DNA from: Acidiferrobacteraceae bacterium
GTDB taxonomy: Bacteria; Pseudomonadota; Gammaproteobacteria; Arenicellales; UBA868
DNA: 32,238 nucleotides
NCBI GenBank assembly: GCA_018698075.1
Contig: JABINT010000092.1
Span: 1-32,238 of the forward strand
Direction of reading: 5' to 3'
Part shown: positions 7,936 to 14,574 of the stretch, in pieces
How positions within the stretch are numbered: the first letter of the stretch is position 1
Layout of the letters: the number at the start of each line of letters is the position of its first letter
Notes under the pieces: generated by a model
What the model saw: the letters and a program-made list of their open reading frames with translations, nothing else
Database searches by the model: none
What the model was told of the DNA's origin: nothing
Position numbers and translations under genes: made by a program

Positions 7936-9162
7936 ATGTCGGATTTTCTAAACGATCTGGAAGGACGATCTTCTGATCAGCGGGATCAGGACATTGCGAT
8001 GGCGTTACCCCAGCAAATCGCTTTAGCTCAGGCACGTGCCACAGGTTTTTCAGATCATTTAAAAGGTGTTTCCCCACGCGGTATTTTGTCCGCAGCCGAT
8101 TTGGCCAAATTGCCAGTTTTGCGCAAATCTGACATTGGCCAGGCCCAATCAAAAAACCCGCCATTTGGAGGTTTTACAACAAAGCCTGCTAACAAATTTC
8201 GACACGTGTTTCAGTCTCCGGGTCCAATCTATGAGCCTGGAGAAATATCTGACGACTGGTGGCGAATGGCACGGTTCTTGAACGCGTGTGGCGTAACCGA
8301 AAACGACATTGTTCAGAACTGCTTTTCATATCACATGACGCCTGCTGGCATGATTTTCGAAAGCGGGGCGCATGCCATAGGGGCAACAGTATTTCCGGCG
8401 GGTACAGGGCAAACCGAATTGCAGGTGCGAGCAGCGCGTGCATTAAGTGTTACAGCCTATGCCGGCACACCGGATTATCTAAAAACAATCCTGGACCGCG
8501 CCGATGAGATGGGTGTTGACCTTTCAGGGATCACTAAGGCAGGCGTCGGCGGAGGCGCGTTATTTCCGTCGCTGCGTCAGGAATATGCTGATCGGGGTAT
8601 TAGGTGTCTTCAGTGTTATGCTACGGCAGATGTTGGCAATATTGCCTACGAGTCCTCTGCAATGGAGGGCATGATCGTTGACGAAGGCGTTGTTATTGAG
8701 ATTGTGACGCCGGGCACTGGAAACCCAGTCGCTGAGGGCGACGTTGGCGAAGTACTAGTGACAACACTCAACACGGATTACCCCCTTATCAGATTTGCAA
8801 CCGGCGATATGTCGGCGGTTCTACCCGGGCAAAGTCCCTGCGGACGAACGAATATGCGGATAAAGGGCTGGATGGGCCGCGCGGACCAGACAACTAAAAT
8901 TAAGGGTATGTTCGTTCGGCCCGAGCAGGTCGCAGCTTTGGTTGCTAAAAACGACTCAATAACCAAGGCACGTGTGATCGTCAGCCGTGAAAACGAGAGC
9001 GATATCATGACTGTTCAGGTTGAAAGTGAGAAGCAAGGTTCACAGGATATTGAGGCAAGCGTACTTGAAACTCTGAAAATGCGTGGCACTGTGATAGTCA
9101 TGAAGCCAGGCTCTTTGCCTAACGATGGCAAAGTCATCGAAGATCAAAGGAGCTATGAATAG
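7936..9162 (+). CDS. PaaK-like adenylate-forming ligase with atypical P-loop
   Basis: 408-residue member of the phenylacetate-CoA ligase family, slightly shorter than PaaK (about 430-440). Recognisable blocks are KLPVLRKSDI near the N-terminus, NCFSYHMTPAGMIFESGAHA, the aspartate of RFATGDMSAV, GRADQTTKIKGMFVRPEQV and a C-terminal lysine in NDGKVIEDQR. The usual Gly-rich SSGTTGKP loop is replaced by FQSPGPIYEPG at about residues 94-104, so ATP handling may differ or adenylation may be lost. It lies 87 bases after livF with no strong ribosome site, and probably closes the operon. With the first-gene synthetase it gives two CoA-ligase-type proteins for one transporter. Likely substrate is an aryl or other carboxylic acid; catalysis is not proven by sequence. 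Confidence 0.8.
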   Translation: MSDFLNDLEGRSSDQRDQDIAMALPQQIALAQARATGFSDHLKGVSPRGILSAADLAKLPVLRKSDIGQAQSKNPPFGGFTTKPANKFRHVFQSPGPIYEPGEISDDWWRMARFLNACGVTENDIVQNCFSYHMTPAGMIFESGAHAIGATVFPAGTGQTELQVRAARALSVTAYAGTPDYLKTILDRADEMGVDLSGITKAGVGGGALFPSLRQEYADRGIRCLQCYATADVGNIAYESSAMEGMIVDEGVVIEIVTPGTGNPVAEGDVGEVLVTTLNTDYPLIRFATGDMSAVLPGQSPCGRTNMRIKGWMGRADQTTKIKGMFVRPEQVAALVAKNDSITKARVIVSRENESDIMTVQVESEKQGSQDIEASVLETLKMRGTVIVMKPGSLPNDGKVIEDQRSYE

Positions 9163-9175
9163 CGAGGGGGTGTTC

Positions 9176-9568
9176 ATGCCGCAATTTTTCAAAAGCCTAT
9201 TCGCAGCACCTGCTCTTTTATTCCTGATTTCGCTTCCGCTTTTCGCTCAGGATTTGTCACTGGTAATCGGGAACAAATCTTACCGTCACGCGGGATGGAT
9301 GTACGAGGCCGAGACGGCGCTAAATTCTGAGACCAAGCTTAGAAACATAGGTTTTACCGTTGTTTCCGGTCGCGACATGGATCACCTAAAAACGCGGCAA
9401 GCTTTGGAAGAGTTTGTTGATCGACTGCCGGACGCCGGAGCTATTGTTGTGCTGCTGAGTGACCATTTTGTTCACGCAGACCATTTGTCGGCCCGCAATG
9501 CCTTTCGACCGAACCATAGATGTGCGTATCGGTCATCTGCGGCGCCGACTATCAAATGGCGTAACTGA
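9176..9568 (+). pseudogene. Caspase-like (peptidase C14) gene, 3' truncated by recombination
   Basis: A signal peptide (MPQFFKSLFAAPALLFLISL, cleavage near FAQ-D) is followed by LSLVIGNKSYRHAG, a stretch with TKLRNIGFTVVSGRDMD, an amphipathic helix and GAIVVLLSDHFVH. This is the N-terminal half of a secreted caspase-fold domain: the first strand, then the strand that carries the catalytic histidine. The normal small residue before that histidine (usually Gly in GH) is Asp. The cysteine half is absent. At about 9475-9492 the similarity ends and the same DNA, one frame over, encodes a response-regulator tail, so the last 25 or so residues are out-of-frame junk. ATG 9176 is preferred because GAGGGGG (9164-9170) precedes it; earlier ATGs overlap the ligase gene. 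Confidence 0.65.
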
Positions 9569-9650
9569 TGGCAAACAACTGCTTAAGACGGTGCGCGGTG
9601 CCGGCTATATGCTAGCCAGTGAAGTAACCTACAAGGACCTGGCAGTCTGA
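9489..9650 (+). pseudogene. OmpR-family response regulator, C-terminal DNA-binding remnant
   Basis: In the frame of 9489-9650 the translation reads FDRTIDVRIGHLRR, then LLKTVRGAGYMLA, then a short tail and TGA. These are the recognition helix and wing of OmpR/PhoB-type winged-helix response regulators, which normally end exactly this way. The receiver domain and the start of the DNA-binding domain are missing, and no start or ribosome site belongs to it. Upstream DNA encodes a caspase-like protein in another frame. I therefore read it as the 3' remnant of a backbone regulator gene cut off by the insertion to its left. G+C rises from this point onward. Confidence 0.8.
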
Positions 9651-9669
9651 TGGGCAATCTTAACGGTCC

Positions 9670-9698
9670 GGCCTTGGCTAAAGAGCTTAGCCAAGGCC
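9670..9698. terminator. Perfect inverted repeat between regulator remnant and ssb (bidirectional terminator candidate)
   Basis: GGCCTTGGCTAA, loop AGAGC, TTAGCCAAGGCC: a perfect 12-bp stem with a 5-base loop, in the space between a plus-strand remnant and the 3' end of minus-strand ssb. Neither side has a clear T-run, so Rho-independent function is uncertain, but the convergent setting suits a shared terminator. Confidence 0.65.
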
Positions 9699-9754
9699 CA
9701 CAGACCTCGATCTTTGCTGATTAGCCGGGCAGGCCCGCCCGATACGACACCTTC

Positions 9755-10207
9755 CTAGAATGGGATATCATCGTCAAAATCACCATCTTGGCCTCCACCC
9801 CCACCTCGACTCGCCGGCGCTGCCTCAGCCTGACTGTAATCGGGTGGTGAGCCGCCCTGCGAATCGCCGCCACTGCGGCCTCCCAGGAAGGTCATATCCC
9901 TCGCAACAATATCGGTTGACCATCGATCAACACCTTCTTTATCCTGATATTTAGTTGTCTGAAGCCTGCCCTCTATATAAACCTGCGACCCTTTCTTTAA
10001 ATACTCGCCTGCAAGCTCTGCCAGCCTGCCAAAAAGCTTGACCCGATGCCACTCTGTTTTTTCCTGCTGCTCACCAGTGTTCTTGTCCTTCCACCTTTCG
10101 GAGGTCGCGATAGAAATACTGGCAAACGCATTGCCATTTGCTGAATAGCGAATCTCAGGATCCCGCCCCAGATTCCCAACAATAATCGCTTTGTTAACCC
10201 CTGCCAT
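9755..10207 (-). CDS. ssb: Single-stranded DNA-binding protein
   Basis: 150-residue SSB. The N-terminal OB-fold domain starts [20 protein letters not shown] and contains [28 protein letters not shown] and [16 protein letters not shown] Gly/Ser/Gln-rich linker follows, and the acidic tip DFDDDIPF binds partner proteins of replication and repair. Length is normal for a proteobacterial housekeeping SSB (E. coli 178). In many Gammaproteobacteria ssb sits beside the MFS gene and uvrA; here both lie about 8 kb away on the far side of a transport/hydrolase block. No CTGT-N8-ACAG LexA box is visible upstream. Confidence 0.97.
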   Translation of the reverse strand: MAGVNKAIIVGNLGRDPEIRYSANGNAFASISIATSERWKDKNTGEQQEKTEWHRVKLFGRLAELAGEYLKKGSQVYIEGRLQTTKYQDKEGVDRWSTDIVARDMTFLGGRSGGDSQGGSPPDYSQAEAAPASRGGGGGQDGDFDDDIPF

Positions 10208-10226
10208 TTTTCACACCTCTTTATAT

Positions 10227-10249
10227 GCTGCGACAAATCTGTCGGGGCA
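10227..10249 (-). promoter_or_regulatory. Hairpin in the ssb 5' leader
   Basis: CGACA, loop AATC, TGTCG (10231-10244), extended outside a 2-base mismatch by TGC/GCA, lies about 20 bases upstream of the ssb start codon. Such a stem could modulate ssb translation or be part of an operator. The evidence is structural only. Confidence 0.3.
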
Positions 10250-10340
10250 TGAATCCGGCCACAGTACAAAAAATTGTTGCCCGATCCTGCTCCCGCCACT
10301 CGATCAGACGAGTATACCGCTGTTTCTACCGCCTGTTGGT

Positions 10341-10367
10341 GTGCAAATTACCCTTGACTTTTTGCAC
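10341..10367. promoter_or_regulatory. Operator-like inverted repeat upstream of the Pot operon
   Basis: GTGCAAA and TTTGCAC form a perfect 7-bp inverted repeat with a 13-base spacer that contains TTGACT (10354-10359). The spacing puts the arm centres 20 bases apart, about two helical turns, as expected for a dimeric regulator. No regulator gene is adjacent, so the binding protein is unknown. Confidence 0.4.
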
Positions 10368-10471
10368 AACTATTATTGGCAGAACATCCACTACAGGCGT
10401 GAACACACATCAAATACACCGCCAGCAAAGTTGCAGCTCCTATCGATCAAATCCATCCAGCAACAGCTTTT

Positions 10472-10501
10472 TTGAGTTCAATTGACAGTCACAAATAGAA
10501 T
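10472..10501 (+). promoter_or_regulatory. Possible sigma70 promoter for the potA-like operon
   Basis: TTGAGT (10472-10477), an 18-base spacer, and TAGAAT (10496-10501) match the consensus at 4 of 6 and 5 of 6 positions. Transcription would start near 10508, leaving a leader of about 87 bases ending in GAAAGGAG before the potA-like ATG. Confidence 0.3.
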
Positions 10502-10594
10502 CCGCCAGTATAGGCCCCAGCGCGGAAAGAAAAAAATGAATGCCGAGCTAATTCACTGCCGTCGACTAATATCAGTTTAAGAAAGGAGACATAC

Positions 10595-11689
10595 ATGAGC
10601 GACGATGTCGCTGTTGAGGCCCGTGGTGTCTCGAAAATCTTCGGAGCATCGACAGATCAGGAAGTTAGGGCTCTGGATCATGTTTCTGTCTCGATAGCCC
10701 AGAACGAATTCTTCACCCTGCTTGGGCCGTCAGGCTGCGGCAAAACTACCCTGCTGCGATTGATTGCGGGGTTCGAGCACCCAACCGATGGTGCAATCTT
10801 GCTCGAAGGTAAGGACATCAGTGCCTTACCACCGTTTCAAAGACCGGTTAACACCGTTTTTCAGAACTATGCACTTTTCCCGCATATGACGGTTGCGCAG
10901 AACATCGGCTTTGGTCTGGAGATGCAGGGTCAATCTAAAGACGAAGTGGCAAATACCGTTGGCGCAATGCTGGTCCTGGTCAAGATGGAGAACCTCAAGA
11001 ACCGGCGGATAGATCAGATATCCGGTGGACAGCAGCAGCGGGTGGCGCTGGCACGTGCGCTCGCGCCACGTCCTAAAGTCCTACTGTTAGACGAGCCACT
11101 TTCCGCGCTCGACCTGAAACTCCGAAAGGAGATGCAGGTTGAACTCAAACGACTACAACATGAAACAGGTATCACCTTCATCTTCGTCACTCACGATCAA
11201 GAAGAGGCGCTGACCATGTCTGATCGGGTCGCCGTCATGAACGAAGGCAGGATTCTGCAGGTCGGCGCACCACATGAGATCTATAACCGGCCCAACGATC
11301 GGTTCGTCGCCGACTTCATTGGAGACACCAACTTCATGCCGGCTGAAGTTATCGAACACGATGAGAGTGAGGTCCGGATACGACTACCGAGCGGTATCGA
11401 GATAACAATCCCTGCGCCGCCGGGCCTGCCTCAGGGCAGCGAGGTCACGCTTGCCATACGGCCGGAACAAGCACGCATCGTCACTGACGCCGATGCCATA
11501 TCGATTCAGGGTTCTCTGACCGATGAAATCTATATCGGCACCGATACCCAGTACCGTGTCGACATTGGGATGACCTCCCCCTTCGTTGTCCGGGTACAGA
11601 ATGCCAATGGTGAAAGAGCACGTATTCCGCTGGGCTCTAGGGTCGGTATCGCTGTTGACCCAAGGACGATACAGATTCTCCAGGACTGA
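10595..11689 (+). CDS. potA: Polyamine-type ABC transporter ATP-binding protein (PotA-like)
   Basis: 364-residue ATPase of a spermidine/putrescine-type importer. Walker [10 protein letters not shown] (44-52), Q-loop [11 protein letters not shown], signature [16 protein letters not shown], Walker [13 protein letters not shown] and switch VTHDQEEAL are all intact. A C-terminal TOBE/OB-type domain of about 120 residues ([10 protein letters not shown]... [10 protein letters not shown]) is typical of PotA/PotG. A strong GAAAGGAG ribosome site precedes the ATG. Three bases separate its stop from the potB-like start. Pot-family transporters import polyamines but related ones carry other cationic or amino-acid-like compounds, and the hydrolases downstream make such a substrate plausible. 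Confidence 0.93.
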   Translation: MSDDVAVEARGVSKIFGASTDQEVRALDHVSVSIAQNEFFTLLGPSGCGKTTLLRLIAGFEHPTDGAILLEGKDISALPPFQRPVNTVFQNYALFPHMTVAQNIGFGLEMQGQSKDEVANTVGAMLVLVKMENLKNRRIDQISGGQQQRVALARALAPRPKVLLLDEPLSALDLKLRKEMQVELKRLQHETGITFIFVTHDQEEALTMSDRVAVMNEGRILQVGAPHEIYNRPNDRFVADFIGDTNFMPAEVIEHDESEVRIRLPSGIEITIPAPPGLPQGSEVTLAIRPEQARIVTDADAISIQGSLTDEIYIGTDTQYRVDIGMTSPFVVRVQNANGERARIPLGSRVGIAVDPRTIQILQD

Positions 11690-11692
11690 GCT

Positions 11693-12640
11693 ATGAGCGC
11701 CGAGCAGGACAGCAGTACCGAGTCTTTCGAGAGCCTCGAAGCGCATGCGTACCAGCTAGAGGTCCGTCGGAATCTGCTGCTTTCCACACCGGCACTGATC
11801 GTTCTTTTCTGTGCTGCGTCTGGGCCTTTACTCATCATGCTGGTCTTTTCCTTTCTGACGCCAGGCGACTACGGAGGAATCAAATGGCAGTTCTCTACTG
11901 AGGCGTGGTTCCAGGTCGCCTTTTACCGGGATATCTTTGATGAGACTGTATCTATCGCAGACGCCCACCTCTCGATCTTCTGGCGCTCGGTCAAGCTGTC
12001 GTTCCTGACGACTCTGGTGGCTTTTGTGCTGGGCTTTCCCACCGCCTACTTTATTGCGACCCGATCACCGGAGACACGCAATCTCTGGCTCTTTCTGGTG
12101 ACGATTCCGTTCTGGACAAACCTACTGATCCGTACCTTCGCGATTCTTGAAATCATCCGTAACCAGGGTCTTGTGAACAATGTTCTCATTGCACTTGGAG
12201 TGATCGATCAACCACTCGACATGCTTTACACCGACATCGCGATCCTGCTCGGCATGACATACGTGTATATCCCGCTCATGATCCTGCCGATTTATGCCTC
12301 GATGGAGCGCTTTGATTTCCAGCTGGTCGAAGCAGCTTATGATCTGTACGCGACACGCTGGCGGGTTCTGGTTCGCGTCATTGTGCCTCTGGTTAAGCCA
12401 GGCGTGATTGCGGGATCGATCCTCGTCTTTGTCCCGTCACTGGGCGCCTATGTGACACCACGTGTCCTTGGCGGAGGCAAACATCTGATGATCGGCAACC
12501 TGATCGAACTGCAGTTTGGTCAAGGTCGCAACTGGCCATTGGGCGCGGCACTTTCACTGTCCCTGCTGGTCATCGTCATGGTGGCACTCATTTTCTATGT
12601 CAGATCAGCGCAGAAAGAAGGTGGAGCCCATGGCCACTAG
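11693..12640 (+). CDS. potB: Polyamine-type ABC transporter permease (PotB-like)
   Basis: 315-residue inner-membrane permease with six or so membrane segments and a hydrophilic N-terminus of about 25 residues. The cytoplasmic EAA loop LVEAAYDLYATRWRVLVRVI plus VPLVKPG contacts the PotA-like ATPase. LRTF-like NLLIRTFAILEII and the final VPSLGAYVTPRVLGGGKHLM are PotB hallmarks. The gene overlaps the next one by 11 bases, indicating coupled translation of the two permeases. Confidence 0.93.
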   Translation: MSAEQDSSTESFESLEAHAYQLEVRRNLLLSTPALIVLFCAASGPLLIMLVFSFLTPGDYGGIKWQFSTEAWFQVAFYRDIFDETVSIADAHLSIFWRSVKLSFLTTLVAFVLGFPTAYFIATRSPETRNLWLFLVTIPFWTNLLIRTFAILEIIRNQGLVNNVLIALGVIDQPLDMLYTDIAILLGMTYVYIPLMILPIYASMERFDFQLVEAAYDLYATRWRVLVRVIVPLVKPGVIAGSILVFVPSLGAYVTPRVLGGGKHLMIGNLIELQFGQGRNWPLGAALSLSLLVIVMVALIFYVRSAQKEGGAHGH

Positions 12641-13439
12641 TTCACGCCCGTTCTCCATCGAGCGAATGCCGGGGTTCAGTCTGCTCGCCCTCACCTGCTT
12701 TTTTGCCCTCTACATGCCCCTTGCCCCACTGGTCGTCTATTCATTCAACGCCGGTGACAACATTGCTCTATGGGAAGGTTTGTCACTTCGCTGGTACGTC
12801 GCCGCGTGGGAAAACGACCTCGTCCAAAGTGCTGCGATCCGGTCCGTTGTCGTAGCCGTGATAGCGTCGGTAGTTGCGACTTCGCTGGCAACGATGGTCG
12901 CGCTTGGCACAACGCGCACACGACCCTACCGGGGTCAGACTTCAATTTATGCGATGGTCAATCAGCCACTGATGGTGCCCGAGATTGTGACCGCAGTCGC
13001 GCTGTTGATCTTTTTTGCACTTATCAAGGAGTCAACCGGATACCATGGCTACGCTTACCTCATCAGCGCGCACACCGCATTCTGTATACCATTCGCTTAT
13101 CTACCTATCCGCGCTCGTCTTGAGGGTATGGACCGTGTTCTGGAAACTGCTGCGGCTGATCTTTACGCAACGCCGTGGCGCTCATTTACAAGGGTTACCC
13201 TGCCTCTATTACTTCCGGGTATTCTTGCAGGTGCCATGCTGGCTTTTGTGATTTCACTGGACGACGTGGTGATTACCGAATTTGTCAAATCGGCCGGCCA
13301 GGATACCCTGCCAACTTACATGCTTGGCCAGTTACGGCGTACAATCACTCCGGAGATAAATGCAATTTCCACTGTACTGCTGGGTGTTTCTGTCGTAATG
13401 GTCACGATCATCTTTTTCTTAAGTCGCAAGAAAGCCTGA
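12630..13439 (+). CDS. potC: Polyamine-type ABC transporter permease (PotC-like)
   Basis: 269-residue second permease. The EAA loop is VLETAAADLYATPWRSFTRV with TLPLLLPGILAGAMLAF after it, and SLDDVVITEF is the standard PotC/PotI signature. The first membrane segment is followed by PLAPLVVYSFNAGD, also typical. I chose ATG 12630, preceded by GAAGGTGGAG, over longer frames that run back into potB. The tail ends VVMVTIIFFLSRKKA. Confidence 0.93.
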   Translation: MATSSRPFSIERMPGFSLLALTCFFALYMPLAPLVVYSFNAGDNIALWEGLSLRWYVAAWENDLVQSAAIRSVVVAVIASVVATSLATMVALGTTRTRPYRGQTSIYAMVNQPLMVPEIVTAVALLIFFALIKESTGYHGYAYLISAHTAFCIPFAYLPIRARLEGMDRVLETAAADLYATPWRSFTRVTLPLLLPGILAGAMLAFVISLDDVVITEFVKSAGQDTLPTYMLGQLRRTITPEINAISTVLLGVSVVMVTIIFFLSRKKA

Positions 13440-13491
13440 AACTGAAAACAACGTATATTTCGACAATCACTACAAACCTAAGGAGGAGAAA

Positions 13492-14523
13492 ATGAAGTTA
13501 ATGTTCAAAGCGGTTCTCTCAAGCCTGATGTTGGTCTTCAGCGGCATAGCAATCGCGGCAGGGGAATTAAATCTCTACAACTGGGGTAACTACACAAGCC
13601 CAGAACTCATCGAGAAGTTTGAAAAAGAAACTGGCATCAAGGTCACCATCACAGACTACGACTCCAATGAAACAGCGCTCGCTAAAGTGCGTGCCGGGGG
13701 TCATGGATTTGACCTTGCCGTGCCTTCCCACAGTCATCTGCCTATTTGGATCTCTGAAGGATTAATCGCAAACCCGCGAGTGGATCAGATGTCGAACTTT
13801 AAGAACGTTGCAGAAGAATGGCGTAATCCTGACTGGGACCCGGGTCGCCAATACAGTGCACCATGGCAGTGGGGAAGCGTCGGCGTTATGGTAGATACTT
13901 CTGTTTATGACGGCGACATCAACACTTTCGGAATCATTCTGGATCCGCCTGAAGAATTGATTGGCAAAATCAATGTTGCGCCTGAAATGAACGACGTCAT
14001 CAGCTCAGCCCTTCTCTATCTTGGAGGAGAAGCGTGCTCAGGAGACAAAGAGTTGCTGAAAAAAGCTCGTGACAAATTGGTTGAAGCTAAACCCAAGTGG
14101 AAATCAATGGACTATGGCGTCATTGAGAAGTTCGCAGGACGTGATCTTGCCGCCTCTCTCTACTGGAACGGCGCCGCCTTCCGTGCACGACTTAAGAATC
14201 CTGATGTCCGGTACGGTTACCCGAAGGAAGGTTACTCACTTTGGGCAGATGCGGTTGTACTTTTAAAGGATGCTAGGAATGTCGAGGAAGCTAAAACCTT
14301 CATGAACTTCATCATGACACCGGAGAATGCAGGGCTGATGTCTGCGTTCGCCCGATATGCCAACAGCATTGTCGGATCAGAGAAGTACATGCCTGAAGAT
14401 ATGGCAACAGCCCCTGAGGTTGTTGTTCCGCAAGAGTTCATCGGAGCTGGGAAGTTCTATCCCACTTGCTCACCGGAAGTCCAAAAGATCTATGCAGCAA
14501 TCTGGACCGAACTTCTGAAGTAG
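13492..14523 (+). CDS. potD: Polyamine-type periplasmic binding protein (PotD/PotF-like)
   Basis: 343-residue periplasmic receptor. The signal peptide ends near SGIAIAA, followed by GELNLYNWGNYTSPELIEKF, the standard first strand and 'NWxxY' loop of PotD/PotF proteins. Further blocks are DYDSNETALAKVRAGGHGFD, YSAPWQWGSVGVMVD and EGYSLWADAVVLLKDARN. Two cysteines (GGEACSGD and YPTCSPE) could pair. The ribosome site AAGGAGGAG is very strong, in keeping with high binding-protein output. Base composition is lower in G+C than potABC (26 of 60 at 13561-13620 against 34 of 60 at 10681-10740 by hand count). Ligand specificity cannot be assigned; polyamine or a related cationic amide is plausible. Confidence 0.92.
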   Translation: MKLMFKAVLSSLMLVFSGIAIAAGELNLYNWGNYTSPELIEKFEKETGIKVTITDYDSNETALAKVRAGGHGFDLAVPSHSHLPIWISEGLIANPRVDQMSNFKNVAEEWRNPDWDPGRQYSAPWQWGSVGVMVDTSVYDGDINTFGIILDPPEELIGKINVAPEMNDVISSALLYLGGEACSGDKELLKKARDKLVEAKPKWKSMDYGVIEKFAGRDLAASLYWNGAAFRARLKNPDVRYGYPKEGYSLWADAVVLLKDARNVEEAKTFMNFIMTPENAGLMSAFARYANSIVGSEKYMPEDMATAPEVVVPQEFIGAGKFYPTCSPEVQKIYAAIWTELLK

Positions 14524-14529
14524 CCACCC

Positions 14530-14558
14530 CACCCAGGCCGACCAGGCCGGCCTGGGTG
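14530..14558 (+). terminator. Rho-independent terminator after the Pot operon
   Basis: CACCCAGGCCG, loop ACCAGGC, CGGCCTGGGTG: a perfect 11-bp G+C-rich stem followed at once by ATTCTTTTCCTT. It begins 7 bases after the potD-like stop and ends 16 bases before the first hydrolase gene, so the hydrolases depend on read-through or on their own promoter. Confidence 0.85.
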
Positions 14559-14574
14559 ATTCTTTTCCTTAATT

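Larger units (their letters stand above)
10208..10594. promoter_or_regulatory. 387-base divergent intergenic region between ssb and potA-like gene
   Basis: No gene is supported here. It must hold the ssb promoter (minus strand) and the Pot operon promoter (plus strand). It contains a hairpin in the ssb leader (10227-10249), an operator-like inverted repeat (10341-10367) and a weak sigma70-like pair (10472-10501). Small open frames in this stretch have no recognisable similarity and no ribosome sites. Confidence 0.6.

Noticed and set aside
9459-9650. Small complete gene starting at ATG 9459
   Set aside because: The first ten codons are out-of-frame caspase-gene DNA with no ribosome site; only the later codons match response regulators, so it is a remnant and not a gene.
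9715-9745. G+C-rich inverted repeat CGGGC/GCCCG near the ssb 3' end
   Set aside because: Only 5 bp with no T-run; the 12-bp repeat at 9670-9698 is the stronger candidate.
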